Below are positions 57,395 to 64,000 of a stretch of DNA of 64,000 nucleotides, piece by piece. The stretch spans positions 13,062,572 to 13,126,571 of the forward strand of contig NC_136008.1 of the NCBI RefSeq assembly GCF_048128805.1, written 5' to 3'. The position numbers and the translations under genes were made by a program. Each line of letters begins with the position of its first letter. The first letter of the stretch is position 1. Origin of the DNA: Centroberyx gerrardi. Taxonomy: Eukaryota; Chordata; Actinopteri; Beryciformes; Berycidae. Under the pieces are notes generated by a model. That model ran no database searches. It was not told the origin of the DNA and saw only the letters and a list, made by a program, of their open reading frames with translations.

Positions 57395-58569
57395 GCGTAA
57401 AAAACATAATAGTTTATTCAGAAGCATGATGTTTCTTCTTTCAAAATAGTTTCTTTATCTTGTACAGTAAACTGTAAGGCTGCTCTTTACATTTCTCCAC
57501 CAGTCCACTATGGAAACCTCTCTGTACAGCTGATCTATACAAACACCCATACACCAGGTATTATGCACTGCCGTATTACACACTAATAGTGTAACACAGT
57601 CACATACACATAGACCCACGCTCACTGCTTTACCCAAACAATTTGTTCAAATGATAATGACACCAAACAAAACACTACAGAAACTGATCAAAAACAAAGC
57701 TGCAAAAAACAACGAGCGTTGCTACAGAATTTATCAAATTACTATGCAATGATCAGTTATATCGAATATCCAATCAAATCAATTGATGCTGAGTACAATC
57801 CTGGCTATTGACAGTTATTGATCAGTATGTGCACAGGTCAATACAAAATAAAGTCACAATGCACCAAACACAGTCTGTGGTCACTACGGCAACAGGACAT
57901 GCAGGTCAACGCATGGCCGGTTGCTCGAGGTGACGGAACAAAAATCGCCAAGGGCAACCAACACAGGCAATCAATCGCCACAGCAACCCAAACACAGGCC
58001 AACCAATCAACTTACAACAATGCGAGAGGTAGGGGGGGTCAGGGCTTTATCGGTCACTAGGCAACCATTGCCATAGCGATGGGGTCCCCGCGAATTATGA
58101 TTGGACGGAAGGATCTTGGGTGAGGTAAGTTGCCGTTTCAGGAAAAGATCAAAACAGCAGGAAAGAAAATAAATAAGAATGTGAAAGAAAATAAAAAGGA
58201 TAACAATATTTTAGTATTTTCATTTTTCCTGAGTTGATTAAGCTTTTTTATTCTTTTATTCTGTAATCACTAATCCTCCCTCACTACTTCATATTCATTT
58301 ATATTTCATGTTAATGTCTTTCTCCATAACTCTGTATCATCAATTAGCATTTTAGCATCAAAGCCACTGCTATCTTGTCCTTGTTTTTTTCTCTAACATA
58401 ATTTCATTCTCCTGCTCCCCCATTTTTCCTTGCCTCTTCTTGCCTCATTCCTGCCCCCCCCCAACATACAACACCTCACTTCTCTTCATCTTCATGTCCT
58501 GTCACTCATCTCTTTCTCCTCACCACCACCTCACCTATCTTTCTCTCTTCTTCTCTTGTCAACGGCTTC
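57395..58569 (-). other. CELF3 3'UTR (probable)
   Basis: Below the CELF3 stop codon no exon is found. A minus-strand AATAAA at about 57411-57417 (CTGAATAAACTATT) could end a 3'UTR of about 1.2 kb. Earlier T-rich signals near 58240-58260 are an alternative. Confidence 0.4.
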
Positions 58570-61500
58570 TCAATAAGGGCGGTTGGCATCTTTGGGCCTT
58601 TTGAGCTGCACTTTCAGTCTTTTCATGCCGATCTGGAAGCCATTCATTGCCTGGATGGCAGTCTGAGCGCTGGCTGGGTTGTCAAAACTCACAAAGCCTG
58701 GGACAGAGAGATAGTGAAAGAAACAGAGAGAGAAAGACAGTCAGAGAGAGACAGAAAGACAGAGAAAGAAAGAGATGTTATTTTAGTACAGGGACACAGG
58801 TCACATAAAATATCGTCTCTCTCTCTGTACAGCTTCTCTCCCACACCTCTCCTGCCCTTTATCTCACCTCCTCTGGATATTAACAGCAAGAACCAGCTAC
58901 TCTGGTTCAAAATGACGATTGATACAAAGGCTTAATCCTTTTTTTACTGTTCCTTCCCTCTCTGTTATCCCTCCACTCTCTCCCCTCCCTCTCCCTCTCT
59001 GTGCATCTCACCGAAGCATTTGCTCTGGTTGGTGGCGCGGTCAACAAACACCTTGGCTGAGATGACGTTGCCAAAGGGCAGGAACATCTGCAGCATCTCA
59101 GAGTCACTGAACTCCTGGGGCAGGTGGTAGATGAAGATGTTACAGCCCTCCGGACCTGGGACACACACACACACACACGCACGCATACACATTAGGCAGA
59201 AAGATAAGGGATCTGTGGCTGTGAATGCCTAGTGACAAACAACTTAAAATATGGGGAGAGACGGGGTGTGGCCCCAGTCAGACAGGAAGTCACATCACCT
59301 TCTCTCTGCTGCTGTTGCTGGGGCTGCTGGTGTTGCTGGGCAACCAGGGTTGGCTGCTGTGGGAACGGCTGCCCGACCAATCCGTAGGCAGCAGGGTACG
59401 CCGCTATTGGGAGAGACAGACAGTGACATAATCTGATTGGGTGAAAACAACAGGTGGCAACATACCAGTGTCCAATAGCGTGAGTTTGTTCGAACTGAGC
59501 TGTCTCCTGCTGAAGGTGAAAACTATTAAGTGTTTCCAGTCAGCTGAATGGAAGCTACTTTGCAAACCAAACAGTGACATTGTTGAACTGAGACTGGACT
59601 CACACACATCATAGGCCCTCTTTACTTTTGGAATGAACATGAATCTTGTGTCCAGACTGTGTCTGGATATGATTTAGCTGGATTACATTTTTATCTGGCA
59701 GTAATGTGTCTCGTGTGTCCACATTGAAATCGGATAGCTCACTTTACTGCAAAATTCACTACGCCCGTCACTTTCGCTTGAAATATTTCCATCCTTTAGA
59801 AAGATGGCAATCGCTTGGGGAATTGCATTGTTACATACGCAACCATAGGCAACAGCTGAGAAGAAGACAGTTTTATGCAGCTGTTGTTGTTACTGTTAGT
59901 AGTTTCGACAGACCAAACTGACAGCAGACACCTGGCCTTCCTTGTTTCCCATCCACAAGTATCCTGACTATCCATTTTAATAAATTGCTATTGTTGACAT
60001 TCCCAGATAGTTTTAAGCTACTGTCTGAGCTGCCTGCCATCCAACATAGTTAATAATGTGGACTACAGATGTAATTGCATTGACATTTTGCTATTAATGT
60101 GGTAGTATGCATCTATACTGCCTCCTGATGTGGTTTGGGTGTTTTTCAAAGCATCTTGGGTTCATTTACACCTGGATTTTTAAGCATTTTACATCTATAT
60201 GTATACCACCCGAACAATCAGGATGTATGTTAATCAGGAGAGGAATATATTTAAAGAATGTGGACCAAAATGACAGCTGAGTGGCACTGATATCTGCCCA
60301 TACACCAACCTGTGTAGTGCTGCATGCCTGCATAGGCCTGCTGTAGGGGGTCGAGGGCTGCTGCTGGACTCTGGGCTAGAGAGAGTGGAGAAAGACAGAG
60401 AGATAAAGAGAGAGAGGAAATGTAAAGGCATTGTGATGATAAAGCTTTGATTTCCCCCTCCCAATATCCCTTGAGCCAAACTGCAACTCGAAATACTTCT
60501 GTATATTTATTTATTTATTTTTATTTTATACCTTGATATGGATGAACGCCATTGGTGTATAGCGCTTCTGTTGCTTGCTGTCCATTGGTGGGGGCGGGCA
60601 AACTGCTGTAACCATTGACTCCTAGTGGCGGAGGGAGTGCTGTCACAGGTGTTGCTGCGATAGTGGGTGGGGTGTTCGTACCTACAAATCAGGAGGACCA
60701 GTTAGAGTGGAGAAGATACTTTGACTGACAGGTACTGAACTATTATGTTGGAGAAAAAGGAAACAATACACAGCACAAATGGCAGGAAAAAACTGATACC
60801 AATAACTGATGTCAAGGATCAGGAAAAGACTGTGTTGCTGAACATAAATAGAATAATTTAACAACACATCACATCTGTCCTTATTTGTCTTGATAGAGAA
60901 CTTTGGGCTCAAGGGTCAGAGAAATGAAGAATAAGAAGGCAAGAAAATAGCAATACTTTCAAGTTTTGAGCTACAATATAAAGCTGATAACTAGACACCT
61001 ATACATTTCTATTGGAGGATTAGACAGAACTTCTAGTCTGGAAAAAAGTATAGAAGAAATCAATGTGCTTCTGTGTTTCTGCATGTGTGTGAGTGTGTGC
61101 ACATCCATGCATGTGTGTGTGTGTGCATCTGTGTGTATGTGTATGTGTGTGTGTGTGTGCCTACCCGAGGACGGTGTGATGGGTGTAATGGGTGTGGCGA
61201 TGATTCCGTTGGCGTTGAGTGCCGCCATCTGCTGCATCTGTACCGCGGCAACTGTTGCCACGGGAGACAAGTACGCTGACTGGGCAACCAGGGCCTGCTG
61301 TTGGACCAGCTGTAGAGGGGAAAGGAAAGAGAGAGAGAGAGAGAGGAAAGAGATGGAGAGAAAGAAAGAGGGAGAAAAAGAGAGCGAGAGAGAGTGGACA
61401 GAGAAAGGAAAGAGAGAGAGAGAAAGAGAAGGGACAGGGAGAGGGAGTGATGGAGGAACAGATGAATAGAGATCTAATTACAAGGCCATTATGTCCTGAG

Positions 61501-62854
61501 TCAGTGGGTTAATGGTTGTGTGTTGCGGGAAAGCTAATGCCAGATGACGTATGTTCTGTTGTCTGGGTAATAACATTAGCCCCAATTAGACCACTGATAG
61601 CCTCTTCAAACTTATTACATCCTTTCATAAGCACAGCACTCCCCTTACAAACTCGGTGTGTATATGTGTGTGTATATACAGTAAATGTCTGTGCATGTGT
61701 GTGTGTGTGTGCACTGACCGCCTGTGCGTTGACGGCCTGCGTGTAGGCGTTGTAGGCGGGGAAGTTGAGGGTCATGGGGCTGAAGATGCCGAGCTGGGAG
61801 GCCACCTGCTGCATCCTCCTCAGCCCCCGCTCCTTCTCTGTGTCGGCAAACTTCACCACCAGACTGGACGACGCTCCCTGCGAAGAGAGAGAGACGGAGA
61901 CGGAGGAAAGTGATGTGATGTGTTGTCTTCTTTATATATTAATGGGACTATGTTTATTCATTCATTCAATTTCTCTACCCACTTAATCCTTTTAAGGATC
62001 CCAGCATAGAGTGAAACACCCAGCACACATCGCCAGTCTATTGAAAGACTACAGATAGACAGATCGAACCTGAGGCAACAGTGCTAACAAATGAACCGCC
62101 CAGCTCCACGTTCATGAGTTGTATTATTATGTATTATTGTGTATTATGTATTATTATAGATGTAGTGTTAAATGCTTGCTGTAGTAAAGAGAGAGTAAGG
62201 GTATGTACAAAATTCCTTCTCCCTCCCTATAGTGTTTAAGAGAAAGAGTTGGTGTTTTGATGTGTGCTTGCCTTGTTTTATATGTGTGTGTGTATGTTTG
62301 TGTGTGTATGTGTGGGTTTGTGACCGTGTCTATGCGTTCAACTTACAGGCAGTGTGCGGCTCCCATGCAAGCTGTTGATGGCAGCCTGGGCTTCGGCGTG
62401 TCCCTGGAACTTTACAAATGCGCATCCTGCAACACAATCAACGGTCAACGGTCAATCAACAGTCAGTGACAATAGACAGTATGGAATCAACACCTGCCAT
62501 TAAGAGAGTGTAAATCAGAATCCTTCATGTGTGGTTGTGCACATGCTAGCGTAATTTCTGTGTGTATGAATGCGCGTGTTACCTTTACTGGTGCCGTCAG
62601 GTCCTCTCAACACAGTACACTCATCTATGCTGCCGAAGGGCTCAAACAGCCTTCTGACGTCCTCGTCGCTCTGTTGCTTTCCCAGCATGCCCACAAACAA
62701 CTTCCTGTCCTCTGAGGCACCAAGGGAGCAAAGAAGAAGGGAGGAGGATACAAAATCAACTTTCTTTCCCTAAATGTTATATGGTCACATCTGTCTCTGT
62801 TGATAAGATTATAGAAATATGCATGTAGCACTATCTATCTATCTATCTATCTAC

Positions 62855-62887
<33 letters not shown>

Positions 62888-63028
62888 CATCCATCCATCT
62901 ATCCATCCATCCATCCATCCATCAGTGTTTTGGGGGGAGTTACCACTTTTCTCCACCAGGGAGCAGCATTCTCTTCAGAGAGAAGCAACAGAGGAGGGGC
63001 ACAATGAATGGAAATAGTGTGTGGCGTG

Positions 63029-63082
<54 letters not shown>

Positions 63083-63292
63083 CACAAGCCCAAACAACCC
63101 TCTGTGACACCAAGCACCCTGTTGACTACTTTTCCTGTCTGTCTGATCCAACTTGACACCTGCCCTTCCCTCTTTCACACCCTATGTGGTGTGTGTGTGT
63201 GTGTGCATGCGCATGTGTGCCTGAGTGTATGTTTGTGTCTCACCTCCTCTCCCCTCGCTGTCAGCTGGTTTCACCTGGATTGGCCGATTCAT
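58570..63292 (-). CDS. celf3: CELF3 RNA-binding protein, exons for RRM2 to C-terminus (partial)
   Basis: A neural splicing factor of the CUGBP/Elav-like family that binds GU/UG-rich RNA. Ten exons: 63292-63244, 62711-62583, 62426-62347, 61877-61719, 61309-61165, 60681-60532, 60375-60310, 59403-59299, 59155-59012, 58697-58570; 1155 nt, 384 residues plus stop, all phases consistent. The order is a linker ([13 protein letters not shown]), RRM2 ([14 protein letters not shown]), the divergent linker ([23 protein letters not shown]), a Gln tract (about 8 Q in [11 protein letters not shown]), RRM3 ([22 protein letters not shown]) and the family C-terminus [10 protein letters not shown]. The Met opening the first exon here is internal: RRM1 exons lie off the right edge. 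CELF3 rather than CELF4-6 is chosen from the Gln tract before RRM3 and the [14 protein letters not shown] segment. Confidence 0.94.
61960..62110. repeat. degraded dispersed fish repeat
   Basis: Words such as TTCATTCATTCAATTTCT, CGCCAGTCTATTG and GATCGAACCTGAGGCAACAG resemble a common fish repeat that ends in a cagtgctaaccactg-like segment. It is too decayed for a family call. It lies in a CELF3 intron. Confidence 0.4.
62830..62922. repeat. (TATC)n(CATC)n microsatellite
   Basis: About 13 TATC units pass into about 10 CATC units in a CELF3 intron, probably by mutation within one array. Confidence 0.95.
63032..63078. repeat. (GT)n microsatellite
   Basis: About 23 GT units in the CELF3 intron upstream of the RRM2 exon. 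Confidence 0.95.
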
Positions 63293-63777
63293 CTGAAGGA
63301 CAAACAAGCAGGAAAATCAACACAGATGGTCAACATGAACAAGTCTTCTCTTTGTCTTAAAGTACATCTCTTTATTTCACATCTTTATTTCACAGAAGTT
63401 AACTCGACACCTGACACAGTTATTATCCGTACTCATGCACTGATTTCCGTTATATTGCCTGATGATGTGTATTATTAATCTATGGGAAATACACAAGGCA
63501 TGTAGTAAAGAATAGTATTATATAACTAATGAAAAGACAGAGTTCACTTGAAAAAACATATAAATCTATTCTGAACAAATGATTTCTGGTATGAAAATAA
63601 AGCTCACTAATGGCTATTTAAAGACACTTTAACACTTAAATAACTTTACATTTTAGGAGGATGTAATCATCTGTATCATTTTTTGAAACATTGAACATGA
63701 GTTAACATTTTTTTTTTTTTAAATCAAAACTGGATATCAAGGCTTTTGGAACAAATCTATTTTACTGCATTTGTGAA

Positions 63778-63778
<1 letters not shown>

Positions 63779-63830
<52 letters not shown>

Positions 63831-63848
63831 GTCTGTGTGTGTGTTTAT
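63779..63848. repeat. (GT)n microsatellite
   Basis: About 20 perfect GT units, then GTATGTGTATGTGTGTCTGT variants, in the CELF3 intron before the first exon in the window. Confidence 0.95.
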
Positions 63849-63962
63849 AAGTCACTGACTAATCAAGGTTAGCAGGTGACAGGTGTGTCTTTATGTGGTC
63901 TGAGCTCTGTCCCAGGCTGCTCTCTTTCGATGTCAAAACACACACAACCATACTCTCTCTGA

Positions 63963-63964
<2 letters not shown>

Positions 63965-64000
<36 letters not shown>
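63965..64000. repeat. (CA)n microsatellite at the window edge
   Basis: A perfect CA run that continues past the right edge of the window. Confidence 0.95.

Noticed and set aside
63244..63292. ATG at 63292 as the CELF3 start codon
   Set aside because: The Met is directly after a splice acceptor and corresponds to the internal MNRPIQVK segment after RRM1, so the true start is off the window.
1..64000. CRISPR array, tRNA or rRNA genes
   Set aside because: No repeat-spacer structure, cloverleaf with A/B boxes or rRNA-like sequence was noticed. Tandem arrays seen are microsatellites, a 69-bp coding repeat, an 18-bp coding repeat and the GATATC array.

Overview
The window is vertebrate, almost certainly teleost, genomic DNA. 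The evidence is short exons with GT-AG splice sites, many (CA)n/(GA)n microsatellites, and fish-type L2, hAT and Helitron copies. Four conserved protein genes plus one small single-exon gene were read on the minus strand by joining exons by eye. Reading frame stays open across every junction proposed.

Layout, in minus-strand gene order from right to left: (1) CELF3, 3' part (RRM2, linker, RRM3), 63292-58570; RRM1 lies off the right edge. (2) CERS2, complete, 46378-40508, with a probable 5'UTR exon and promoter near 52.4-52.9 kb. (3) ARNT, complete, 36984-28752, 20 coding exons and 791 codons. (4) A cortexin-domain small membrane protein (CTXND-like), 25162-24974. (5) SETDB1, 5' part, 19911-6965: N-terminal coiled coil and Tudor region. 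The MBD and SET exons lie off the left edge. SETDB1, ARNT, CERS2 and CELF3 all map to human 1q21, so this is a conserved neighbourhood. The genes do not share a pathway: H3K9 methylation, bHLH-PAS partner, very-long-chain ceramide synthesis, RNA splicing factor.

The accessory content is concentrated in SETDB1 introns. At 441-6710 there is a hAT-type element with a perfect 8-bp target duplication, and a decayed full-length-like L2 LINE sits inside it. At 7260-13776 there is a decayed RepHel Helitron plus a short Helitron copy, themselves interrupted by two small inverted-repeat or AT-rich elements. At 15241-16145 there is a foldback element with arms of about 320 bp. At 18104-18790 there is a hAT-like MITE. 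At 20660-21423, 5' of the first coding exon, is a terminal-inverted-repeat element filled with repeated GATATC and ACTAG motifs. A further non-autonomous hAT (49789-50322) sits in CERS2 intron 1.

The rest is UTR, intron or intergenic DNA rich in simple repeats. No bacterial-type system, CRISPR array, rRNA or tRNA was seen. The strongest candidates for something new are the GATATC/ACTAG array element, the SETDB1 intronic hairpin, and the small cortexin-like gene.
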